6,651 nucleotides of DNA. Source: Acidobacteriaceae bacterium (GTDB lineage Bacteria > Acidobacteriota > Terriglobia > Bryobacterales > Bryobacteraceae). Location of the stretch: assembly GCA_019245255.1 (NCBI GenBank), contig JAFARV010000631.1, positions 1-6,651 on the forward strand, in the 5' to 3' direction. The number at the start of each line of letters is the position of its first letter. Within the stretch, counting starts at the first letter, position 1. Shown here piece after piece: positions 1 through 6,311 of this stretch. The translations under genes and the position numbers were made by a program. The notes beneath the pieces were generated by a model. The model ran no database searches. It had not been told where the DNA came from and saw only the letters and a program-made list of their open reading frames with translations.

Positions 1-153
1 CTGAGAATATGTCAGTATTCCGCCCGGGTCGTTATCGACATTTGCCGTTATAAAACCCGGTCCAAGTACGGCAAAAAAAGCAACAAGGCGAGCGCCGATT
101 AACGCGAAAGACATGCGACGGCGCGGAATTATCTGCGGTACGAGTCCAGGCAT
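1..153 (-). CDS. NRAMP-family divalent metal transporter, N-terminal fragment
   Basis: This is the first 51 codons of a gene read leftwards and cut by the window edge. The translation starts MPGLVPQIIPRRRMSFALIG. It continues into a hydrophobic segment (about residues 15-36) and then ITANVDNDPGGILTYSQ, which I recognise as transmembrane helix 1 of the NRAMP (SLC11, MntH-like) family. These are proton-coupled inner-membrane importers of Mn2+, Fe2+ and related ions. The helix-1 metal-binding motif is normally DPGN; here it reads D42-P43-G44-G45, so the Asp ligand is kept and the Asn ligand is replaced by Gly. The start is the ATG at 153. A second in-frame ATG at 114 (Met14) is possible, since neither has a clear Shine-Dalgarno sequence; only a weak AAAGA lies 5 nt before the first. 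The gene diverges from the GH57 gene with 86 bp between them. Family assignment is by motif recognition; the true substrate is open. Confidence 0.8.
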   Translation of the reverse strand, partial: MPGLVPQIIPRRRMSFALIGARLVAFFAVLGPGFITANVDNDPGGILTYSQ

Positions 154-239
154 GCGGGTCTTTATTCTTCGATAGGCGGTCGTTTCACGTTCACAGCGAT
201 GCCGGGAATACAGCCGCCCGTCCGCCCATCTATTATGGG
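154..239. promoter_or_regulatory. Divergent intergenic region between the NRAMP and GH57 genes
   Basis: These 86 bp separate two genes read in opposite directions, so promoters for both should lie in or near them. The clearest hexamer is TATTAT at 231-236 (5 of 6 to the sigma-70 -10 box on the plus strand). The overlapping CATAAT on the minus strand (237-232) also matches 5 of 6. No good -35 box sits at the right distance from either: TTCACA at 190-195 resembles a -35 but is too far upstream. If the plus-strand box is real, transcription would begin at about 242-244, before the second possible GH57 start at 249 but after the first at 240. No terminator or operator repeat is visible. Confidence 0.3.
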
Positions 240-2366
240 ATGAAGCCGATGCCCAAGATCAATCTTTGCTTCCTGTGGCACATGCATCAGCCCTTGTATA
301 AGGAATTAGGGAGTGGAGAATACAGGCTGCCGTGGGCGCGCCTGCATGCCCTGAAAGATTATTTCGGAATGGTGAAAATTCTGGAGGATTTCCCGCAAAT
401 TCACCAGACGTTCAATCTCGTTCCATCCCTGCTGGTACAAATCGAAGATTACGCATCGGGCCGCGCGTCGGATGCCTTTCTGTCGCTGGCGCTGAAACCG
501 GCCGAAGAGTTGACTCCCGAGGAGCGGGAATTTGCCTTGCAATACTTTTTTCAGGCCAATCACGATCGAGTGATTCGACGCCATCCGCGATACTCAGAGC
601 TTTTCCTCGTCTTGCAACAGCACGGAAACAGCCCGCGCCGAGCTGCGGCTCAGTTCGACACGCAAATGATCCGGGACTTGCAGGTACTTTCGCAACTGGC
701 GTGGTTCGACGAATACGATTTAGAGAACGACTCTGAAGTGCGCGACCTTTTGCACAAAGGACGCAATTTTAGCCTGGACGATCAGAGGCTCATAGGCGTT
801 AAGGAGCAAAACGCGTTTGCGCGCGTGATTGGCATCTACCGTGAATTTGCGGAGCGCGACCAGATCGAACTTTCGACTTCTCCGTTCTATCACCCGATCC
901 TCCCACTGCTCTGCGATTCAAATATCGCTGGCGTGGCGCATCCGTATATCTCGCTACCAACCCAATTCGCCTTCCCGCAGGACGCGGAAGAGCAGATGAT
1001 CCGCGCTCGTTCCTACTTCGACGCCAAACTGGGCATCGTGCCACGAGGCTTGTGGCCGCCGGAGGGAGGAATATCGGAGGCGACAGTAGCGTTGGCGGCT
1101 AGGGCGGGTTTCCATTGGATCGCTTCCGGCGAAGGCGTTCTCACGCGAACCCTTGGAAACGAGCAGGGCGGGACCGATGCGTATCAAGCCTATCGTTGGC
1201 ATGACGGCCACGATCAGATTGACATAGTATTCCGCGACAAACGCCTGAGTGAGTTGATTGGTTTCGTGTACTCGCAAATGGATGCGGTCGAAGCTGCCAG
1301 GCATTTCATCACAGAGCTTAAGCGAAGCTGCAGGCCGATGCTCGCCGCAGGGCACGATGCGCTCGTTCCTATCATCCTTGACGGCGAGAACGCATGGGAA
1401 ACCTACTTCCATAATGGGCGTCCGTTTCTACGCGAACTATACTCCAGGATCAGCGAAGATCCGCAGATTTCAGTTCTCACGATTTCAGAGGCTCTGGTGC
1501 CCAAAGCACGCGGAGAGCTGCAACACATTTTTCCCGGATCCTGGATTGACACGGATTTTGATATTTGGATTGGGTCGCAAGAAGACAATGCAGCCTGGGA
1601 GTTGCTGCTGCAGGCGCGAAACACGTATGAACGCGCCACGCAGGTGCCGGTGGAAGCGAAAGCCAAGGCGTTCGAAGAACTTTTGATTGCAGAAGGCAGC
1701 GATTGGTGCTGGTGGTATGGCCCAGAGCACTATTCTGCAAACAAAGCTGAGTTTGACCAATTATTCAGGGATCATCTCGCGAACGTGTACCGATGTCTTG
1801 GCGAGGACGTTCCCGCCGCGCTTCTGTATCCTATTGCAAAAGTTTTTGTTGATCAATTGCATGAACGTCCGTCCGGCCTGATACAGCCGAAGGTAGACGG
1901 CACAATCTCTTCACGAGCAGAGTGGGCGAACGCCGGAAGATATCGATTAGATCCCAGATCAGGCGCAATGCACAGCCAGCGATCGATGGTACGCGAGCTG
2001 CACTACGGGAGCGATGGCCAAAACCTATATCTCCGCGTCGATTTCGCCGAACCGATCTTCATTGACGGCCGTGTCCAGTTTGAGCTGAAGCTGCGAACAC
2101 CAACGGGGCGCTACGTCGAGGTTCTCGCTTCCGCAAGCCAGCCGGGGCCATGCGACGTCTCCTCAGAACTCCCGGAAACGGCTATCCAGCTTGCAGTAGC
2201 CGAAATTTTTGAAGCTCGCATTTCCATGTCAGCACTTCAGGTGAAGCTTGGTGAACCAGTCCACCTTCGTCTCGCAATGTCGCGGGACGAACTGCCGCTG
2301 GCAACGATTCCCGCTAACGGAGAACTCGAGCTGCACTCAGGCGATCTGGCGGCTTACGCGTACTAG
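240..2366 (+). CDS. Glycoside hydrolase family 57 alpha-glucan-active enzyme (COG1449 type)
   Basis: This 708-aa cytoplasmic-type enzyme has no signal peptide. The five conserved regions of GH57 are visible in order. They are HMHQP (residues 14-18), QIELSTSPFYHPILPLL (208-224), GLWPPEGGISE (270-280), ILDGENAWE (379-387) and GSWIDTDFDIWIG (433-445). By family knowledge the Glu in region 3 (E275) is the nucleophile and the Asp in region 4 (D381) the acid/base. Their spacing of about 106 residues suits the amylopullulanase/alpha-amylase branch. A C-terminal beta-rich domain (about 548-700, beginning QPKVDGTISSRAEW) follows, as in other long members. Expected chemistry is retaining cleavage or transfer of alpha-glucosidic bonds in glycogen, starch or maltodextrin; exact specificity cannot be read from sequence. 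The ATG at 249 (MPKINLCFLWHMHQP) is an equally good start, since relatives begin close to this point and GGGATGA precedes it by 5 nt. One oddity is ASGEGVL at 295-301, where I expect a D-E pair. Confidence 0.9.
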   Translation: MKPMPKINLCFLWHMHQPLYKELGSGEYRLPWARLHALKDYFGMVKILEDFPQIHQTFNLVPSLLVQIEDYASGRASDAFLSLALKPAEELTPEEREFALQYFFQANHDRVIRRHPRYSELFLVLQQHGNSPRRAAAQFDTQMIRDLQVLSQLAWFDEYDLENDSEVRDLLHKGRNFSLDDQRLIGVKEQNAFARVIGIYREFAERDQIELSTSPFYHPILPLLCDSNIAGVAHPYISLPTQFAFPQDAEEQMIRARSYFDAKLGIVPRGLWPPEGGISEATVALAARAGFHWIASGEGVLTRTLGNEQGGTDAYQAYRWHDGHDQIDIVFRDKRLSELIGFVYSQMDAVEAARHFITELKRSCRPMLAAGHDALVPIILDGENAWETYFHNGRPFLRELYSRISEDPQISVLTISEALVPKARGELQHIFPGSWIDTDFDIWIGSQEDNAAWELLLQARNTYERATQVPVEAKAKAFEELLIAEGSDWCWWYGPEHYSANKAEFDQLFRDHLANVYRCLGEDVPAALLYPIAKVFVDQLHERPSGLIQPKVDGTISSRAEWANAGRYRLDPRSGAMHSQRSMVRELHYGSDGQNLYLRVDFAEPIFIDGRVQFELKLRTPTGRYVEVLASASQPGPCDVSSELPETAIQLAVAEIFEARISMSALQVKLGEPVHLRLAMSRDELPLATIPANGELELHSGDLAAYAY

Positions 2367-2369
2367 CGG

Positions 2370-4478
2370 TTAGTGTGAAGTCGGCCCAGTCGGTTGCGGG
2401 CTTGCGACCGGGCTGGTATAGCGGTTCAGCCACTCAATGACAGTCGAATACCAGACTTGACTGTTCTGTGGCTTTAGAATCCAATGGCCCTCATCTGGGA
2501 ATTGCACAAGCTTTGATGGAATTTCCATTTCCTGCAATGCGGTGAATAACTGCTGCGCTTGTCCGATGGGAACGCGGTAATCGAGTTCGCCGTGGGTAAC
2601 GAGAGTCGGTGTCTTGAAGTTCTTGACATAGTTACTCGGCGACCATTTGTCGTACTGTTCAGGATTCTCCCAAGGAAAGCCGCCAAATTCCCATTTCGGA
2701 AACCACAACTCTTCGGTCGTTCCGAATTCACTGCGGAGGTCGTACACACCTGCGTGAGCCACAAGCGCACGGAAGCGGTCAGTGTGCCCCAGGATCCAAT
2801 CCACCATGTAGCCGCCGTATGATCCACCGGCAGCCACCATCCGATCCTTATCGGCGTACGGCATCGTGCTCACGTATTCCACGGTAGCCAGGATGTCGTC
2901 GTAAGGCTTGCCACCCCAGTCGCCGTTCACAGCATCCGTAAACGCCTGCCCATAACCGATGGAGCCGCGAGGGTTTGGCATCACAACGAGATAGCCCGCA
3001 GCAGCGAAGACCTGAGAGTTCCAGCGATAAGTCCAGCTCTCGCCCCAGTCGCCCTCAGGGCCTCCGTGAATCAGGAATAAGACAGGGTACTTGTTGGCCG
3101 GGTTGAAGTCGGGAGGCTTCACAACGAAGGACTCGATTTTGGCTCCCTCGCTGCTGTCGACTGAAACTGTTTCGAGGGACGTCAGTTGAAACGTGTTCAG
3201 CACGTTATCGTTCAGGTGCGTTAGCGCGACGCCCTGGTGATCTGTGGACATCGCTCTGTAGAGTTCTACCGGATGCGAACCACTCTGGTCCGCGTAAATC
3301 ATTGTCTTTCCGTCGGGAACAAACTGCACGTTTGAAATGGATGTGGGCCCCTGTGCGATGGTGCGAATGGGTCCACCTTCGGCAGGCATCATGAGCAGGG
3401 GATTGGTTCCGTGGTCGTCAATCGTAAAGAATATACGCTTGCCATCCGGAGACCAAGTGTAGCTTTCGACCCAGCGGTCCAGTGAGTCCGTGATCGTGTT
3501 CATCTTGCCGGAGGTTAGATCGAGCACTGCGAGGCGCCACTGATCGCTCTCGTAGCCGGCGCGCACCTGCGTACGATAGGCAAGATATCTCCCGTCGGGC
3601 GAGTACAGGGGGCCTTCATCAGCACCGGGATTTGTTGTGATCCGTTTTGCGTCACCGCCCTGGACAGGCACGGTGAAGATATCGGAATTCGTGCTGTTCG
3701 CCAGGTTCGAATCTGTGTTTGCGACGTAAGCCAGCTGAGAGCTGTCAGGCGAAAACACATAGGCCTCCGGAGCTTCAAGAGAAAACGGCGGCACATCGAG
3801 CTCTCCAGGCGTGAGGTCGCGTATGTTACCGCTTCCGTCCGCCGGCTGAACTAAGAAATGCTGCCGGCGCTTCCCTTCGTATGTCGTCCAATGCCGGTAT
3901 AAGAGCGCCGTGTACTCGCGAGCGTGCATTTTTGACGCGGTCTCTTCGTTCAATTTGGCCTGATTGCAGGAGGCATCGAACGCTACGCCGGGTTTGGAAT
4001 CCGCAGGTGCGCAGCTCGGGTAGACGGAGCTTGTGAAGACGATCAGTTTGCCGTCCGGCGATACGAGCTCACCATCGGCTTCAGTGGCCACTGTTGTGAC
4101 TTGCTTCTGATCGGTGCCGTCAGCATTCATGGACCAAATCTGTTTCCCATTCTTCCGATCGGATACAAAGAAGATGCGCTTCGAATCGGGCGACCATCGG
4201 GGCCGAGTGTTGGAACCGCCTTCCGCGGTCAGCTTTTGCGGGGCACCCCCATTGACGGGCACAACGTAAACCTGCGTTAACTTTGTGTTGTTGGGCATAT
4301 CCACAGTGGCTGCGGTGAAGGCGACCATCTTCCCATCAGGCGACAGCTGTGGTTCGTCTATGCGCGTGATTTGCATCATGGCGTCGAACGTGAACGGGCT
4401 CTTGGCGAGGGCCGCCCCCTGCACCAAGACCACGGCGAAGAGAAGCGCCCTGAGCAAGTACTTCGGCATAAGTCTCAT
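2370..4478 (-). CDS. Secreted S9-family peptidase (prolyl oligopeptidase / acylaminoacyl-peptidase-like)
   Basis: This 702-aa serine peptidase is exported. The N-terminus has basic residues, a hydrophobic core (about 8-23) and a likely signal peptidase site after ALA (residues 23-25). The middle holds seven PD40/TolB-like motifs of the SPDGK type: near 46, 96, 140, 244, 293, 343 and 388. They fit a seven-bladed propeller that gates access to the active site. The C-terminal alpha/beta-hydrolase domain (about 445-690) has HGGP (471-474), the nucleophile elbow GGSYGGYM with S553, D633 in HGELDYRVP, and H665 in DEGHW, so the triad is complete. C156 and C171, in a loop between propeller motifs, could form a disulfide outside the cytoplasm. 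The likely role is hydrolysis of short peptides, perhaps with dipeptidyl- or acylaminoacyl-peptidase specificity. The Met at position 4 (codon start 4469) is an alternative start; neither start has a strong ribosome site. It converges with GH57 with 3 bp between the stop codons. Confidence 0.92.
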   Translation of the reverse strand: MRLMPKYLLRALLFAVVLVQGAALAKSPFTFDAMMQITRIDEPQLSPDGKMVAFTAATVDMPNNTKLTQVYVVPVNGGAPQKLTAEGGSNTRPRWSPDSKRIFFVSDRKNGKQIWSMNADGTDQKQVTTVATEADGELVSPDGKLIVFTSSVYPSCAPADSKPGVAFDASCNQAKLNEETASKMHAREYTALLYRHWTTYEGKRRQHFLVQPADGSGNIRDLTPGELDVPPFSLEAPEAYVFSPDSSQLAYVANTDSNLANSTNSDIFTVPVQGGDAKRITTNPGADEGPLYSPDGRYLAYRTQVRAGYESDQWRLAVLDLTSGKMNTITDSLDRWVESYTWSPDGKRIFFTIDDHGTNPLLMMPAEGGPIRTIAQGPTSISNVQFVPDGKTMIYADQSGSHPVELYRAMSTDHQGVALTHLNDNVLNTFQLTSLETVSVDSSEGAKIESFVVKPPDFNPANKYPVLFLIHGGPEGDWGESWTYRWNSQVFAAAGYLVVMPNPRGSIGYGQAFTDAVNGDWGGKPYDDILATVEYVSTMPYADKDRMVAAGGSYGGYMVDWILGHTDRFRALVAHAGVYDLRSEFGTTEELWFPKWEFGGFPWENPEQYDKWSPSNYVKNFKTPTLVTHGELDYRVPIGQAQQLFTALQEMEIPSKLVQFPDEGHWILKPQNSQVWYSTVIEWLNRYTSPVASPQPTGPTSH

Positions 4479-4484
4479 TCTAAA

Positions 4485-4513
4485 TTCGAAACGAAGCCCG
4501 GACGCCGTACAAT
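4485..4513 (+). promoter_or_regulatory. Candidate sigma-70-type promoter for the HEAT-repeat gene
   Basis: TTCGAA (4485-4490) and TACAAT (4508-4513) are separated by exactly 17 bp. The -10 box matches the consensus at 5 of 6 positions, while the -35 box is weak (3 of 6). Transcription would start around 4519-4521, leaving a leader of only about 7-9 nt before the ATG at 4528. That is consistent with the absence of any Shine-Dalgarno sequence there. This is a prediction from sequence only. Confidence 0.45.
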
Positions 4514-4517
4514 CCTA
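4512..4517 (-). promoter_or_regulatory. Candidate -10 box for the S9 peptidase gene
   Basis: Read on the minus strand this is TAGGAT (4 of 6 to TATAAT). It would give a leader of roughly 25-30 nt before the peptidase ATG at 4478. It overlaps the plus-strand TACAAT box by two bases, so both promoters could share one melted region. The -35 position, about 17 bp further upstream inside the HEAT gene, reads TTCGTT, a poor match. Confidence is low. Confidence 0.25.
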
Positions 4518-4527
4518 GCCGGTCCTC

Positions 4528-5517
4528 ATGCCAAAACGAAGGGTTGAAGATGAACTGCTGCAACTGGGCCTGTTGCGTCACCCGGATAAAAGTGATGCGC
4601 AGGTGGCTGCCGCGCTTCAGAAGGCGTTACGCGACCCCGTGAACGCGATGGCCGCAAAGGCGGCGGACGTTGCTGCACATCGTAAGATGGTCCAACTCAT
4701 TCCGGACATGCTTTTGAGCTATGACCGGCTTTTCCGCGACCCCGTCAAGCGGGATCCGCAATGCGTGGGCAAGAACGCGATCGCGAAAGCTTTGAAGGAC
4801 CTGGCATACGGCGAGTCCGCACCGTTTCTGAGAGGTCTTCGGCATGTCCAGATGGAGCCCGTCTGGGGCGGTGAGCAGGACAGCGCTGCGGCCCTGCGCG
4901 GAACGTGTGCGGTTGCGTTGGTCAACTGCTTAGACATTCCCGTTGACGCGATTCTTGTCGAACTGGTCGACGCAATCACGGATTCCGTGGCTCGCGTTCG
5001 TGAGGACGCTGTTAAAGCCGTCGTGCAACTTGGCGCGCGTGAGTCGATCCTTCTGCTCCGGCTCAAGGCCCGGGTAGGCGACGAAGACCCCGCAATCACG
5101 GGACTTGCTTTGGAAGGCATTCTAAGGCTCGAAGGCGAAAGCGCCATTCAGTTTGTGGGTAGATTCCTTGAGGCGCAAATCGAGGAAGTCAGGGATCAAG
5201 CGGCTCTCGCGCTGGGCGCGTCGCGGCTACCTGGCGCCATCGAATTGCTGCGGGAGCAATGGCATAACAAAATCCGGAGTTTGAGCGACTATGGAATTTT
5301 GAACGGGTTGAGCTTGTCCCGGCTGGAATCGGCGCTTGAATTCCTGCTTGGCATCATCCGGAACGGACGTATGCGGGAGGCCATCGATGCCATGAAGGTT
5401 TTGGATATTCACCGTGGTTCGCCCGATATTGTGGAGCGGGTCGCCGCTGCCGTTCGCGATCGGCCGGAACCGGAAATTCAAGTGCAATTCGAGCGTGAGT
5501 TTCTCCGAGTCACTTAA
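4528..5517 (+). CDS. HEAT-repeat protein of unknown function
   Basis: This 329-aa protein is soluble and almost wholly helical, with no signal peptide or membrane segment. It is built of paired-helix repeats of about 30 residues. The clearest are 120-150, 155-180 (VREDAVKAVVQLGARESILLL), 188-215 (ITGLALEGILRLEGESAIQF) and 219-245 (EEVRDQAALALGASRLPGAIELL). They show the Val-Arg, Ala-x-x-Ala-Leu and Gly/Ala pattern of HEAT and PBS-lyase-like repeats. Weaker repeats probably fill 36-110 and 262-310. Such superhelical proteins usually act as protein-binding scaffolds. I see no catalytic motif, so no reaction can be assigned. The first in-frame ATG is used; it lacks a Shine-Dalgarno sequence but sits just after a plausible promoter. 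The gene diverges from the S9 peptidase (49 bp gap) and converges on the PIG-L gene (4 bp gap), so it is probably a single-gene transcript. The partner protein is unknown. Confidence 0.8.
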   Translation: MPKRRVEDELLQLGLLRHPDKSDAQVAAALQKALRDPVNAMAAKAADVAAHRKMVQLIPDMLLSYDRLFRDPVKRDPQCVGKNAIAKALKDLAYGESAPFLRGLRHVQMEPVWGGEQDSAAALRGTCAVALVNCLDIPVDAILVELVDAITDSVARVREDAVKAVVQLGARESILLLRLKARVGDEDPAITGLALEGILRLEGESAIQFVGRFLEAQIEEVRDQAALALGASRLPGAIELLREQWHNKIRSLSDYGILNGLSLSRLESALEFLLGIIRNGRMREAIDAMKVLDIHRGSPDIVERVAAAVRDRPEPEIQVQFEREFLRVT

Positions 5518-5527
5518 GTAGCTACTT
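5516..5527. repeat. 12-bp perfect palindrome across two facing stop codons
   Basis: AAGTAGCTACTT equals its own reverse complement. It spans the last two bases of the HEAT gene stop (TAA, 5515-5517), the 4-bp gap and the complete PIG-L stop (TAG read leftwards, 5524-5522). As RNA it could make only a 4-bp stem with a 4-base loop, and there is no U-run, so it is not a convincing intrinsic terminator. Facing stop codons are partly self-complementary by nature, which explains some of the symmetry. Confidence 0.5.
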
Positions 5528-6277
5528 CGTCAGCGCATTCCAGCGCCGGCTGTGCAGAGGAATCCAAATCCGCTCGCCGGACTTGTACTTGCTTCCGTAG
5601 TTTGCAATTGCGCGTGCCTCATTGCGGCCTATCTGGGTCTCATACCCGGCAGCGAGCCGCTGCTTCAGGCGGATGTGGTGCGGAATCCGGAGAACTCGAG
5701 GCAGCATGCGGGACTTTACCGTGCATTCGGCTGCCCGGAGTCTTTCAACGATTGCCTCTTCGGCCGTCCATGTTGCATAGGGTAGATCCTCATAGAAGGC
5801 CAGCAGGGATGATGGGACAGCAAGCACAGCAGCACGGTGTATGGTCAGGTGATCTACGTGCCCGCCCAGGCCCAAGGGTGCAATGAATACCGCTGTCCGC
5901 TGACGTAGACGATTGATAATAGCGGCACTACGTTCTACGTCGGCCTGCTGCATCGAAACTCTGAACGGATCGGACACCGCACTCACGGGGACCCCGAGCC
6001 GGAGTGGAGCATCTTGTAGATCGCAAGCACGAACATCGATTCCTCTACTAATTCGCTTGATGGAACGGAGGTCTTCCCGTTTACGCAGGGCCGACACCGC
6101 CGTCTGTTCTTGGCCCGCTAGATCTGCAGGTACCACCGCACGCGGTGCATAAGTGCTGCGCGTGAAAAAGTTGGCGACAGTCACCTGGACTCGCTGAGCG
6201 CACCAATGCTGCATCCAAGTTGCGATAGAGAACACGGCGTCATCACAATGTGGTGACAAGACAATCAGCGAACTCAT
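5522..6277 (-). CDS. PIG-L/LmbE-family zinc-dependent de-N-acetylase
   Basis: This 251-aa protein starts MSSLIVLSPHCDDAVFS. The motif H10-C11-D12-D13 corresponds to the HPDD motif of the PIG-L family (MshB, LmbE, GlcNAc-PI deacetylase). By analogy with MshB, D12 is the catalytic base and H10 and D13 bind zinc. The second signature, GGHVDHLTIH (138-147), supplies H140 (catalytic) and H143 (third zinc ligand). FYEDLPYA at 161-168 recurs, as I recall, in a glycan-associated branch. Members remove acetyl groups from N-acetylated sugars or related small molecules. I chose the ATG at 6277 because it puts the first beta-strand and HxDD motif at the usual distance from the N-terminus. The frame stays open to an ATG at 6400, but that would overlap glf and add 41 arginine-rich residues with no family resemblance. 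It lies 34 bp after glf on the same strand, so co-transcription is likely, pointing to a surface-glycan substrate. That substrate is inference. Confidence 0.85.
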   Translation of the reverse strand: MSSLIVLSPHCDDAVFSIATWMQHWCAQRVQVTVANFFTRSTYAPRAVVPADLAGQEQTAVSALRKREDLRSIKRISRGIDVRACDLQDAPLRLGVPVSAVSDPFRVSMQQADVERSAAIINRLRQRTAVFIAPLGLGGHVDHLTIHRAAVLAVPSSLLAFYEDLPYATWTAEEAIVERLRAAECTVKSRMLPRVLRIPHHIRLKQRLAAGYETQIGRNEARAIANYGSKYKSGERIWIPLHSRRWNALTK

Positions 6278-6311
6278 CCGAGATAATCCGCTGAAAAGTG
6301 CAGTCGAGCGA

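Noticed and set aside
73..79. Run of seven A (T7 in the NRAMP reading direction) as a possible frameshift site
   Set aside because: The frame on both sides reads a continuous, recognisable NRAMP N-terminus, so no shift is needed.
332..736. Plus-strand open frame of 134 codons inside the GH57 gene
   Set aside because: It is a shifted-frame shadow; the composition (Arg/Ser/Gly-rich) is typical of a misread GC-rich gene.
954..1412. Minus-strand open frame of 152 codons inside the GH57 gene
   Set aside because: It is the shadow of a strongly supported GH57 coding sequence, with no recognisable motif and no ribosome site.
4719..5147. Minus-strand open frame of 142 codons opposite the HEAT gene
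   Set aside because: It is a Ser/Arg/Thr-rich antisense shadow with no family signature; the HEAT frame explains the region.
5552..5886. Two plus-strand open frames opposite the PIG-L gene
   Set aside because: They are antisense to a coding sequence carrying a complete metal-binding motif set; no homology is recognisable in either.
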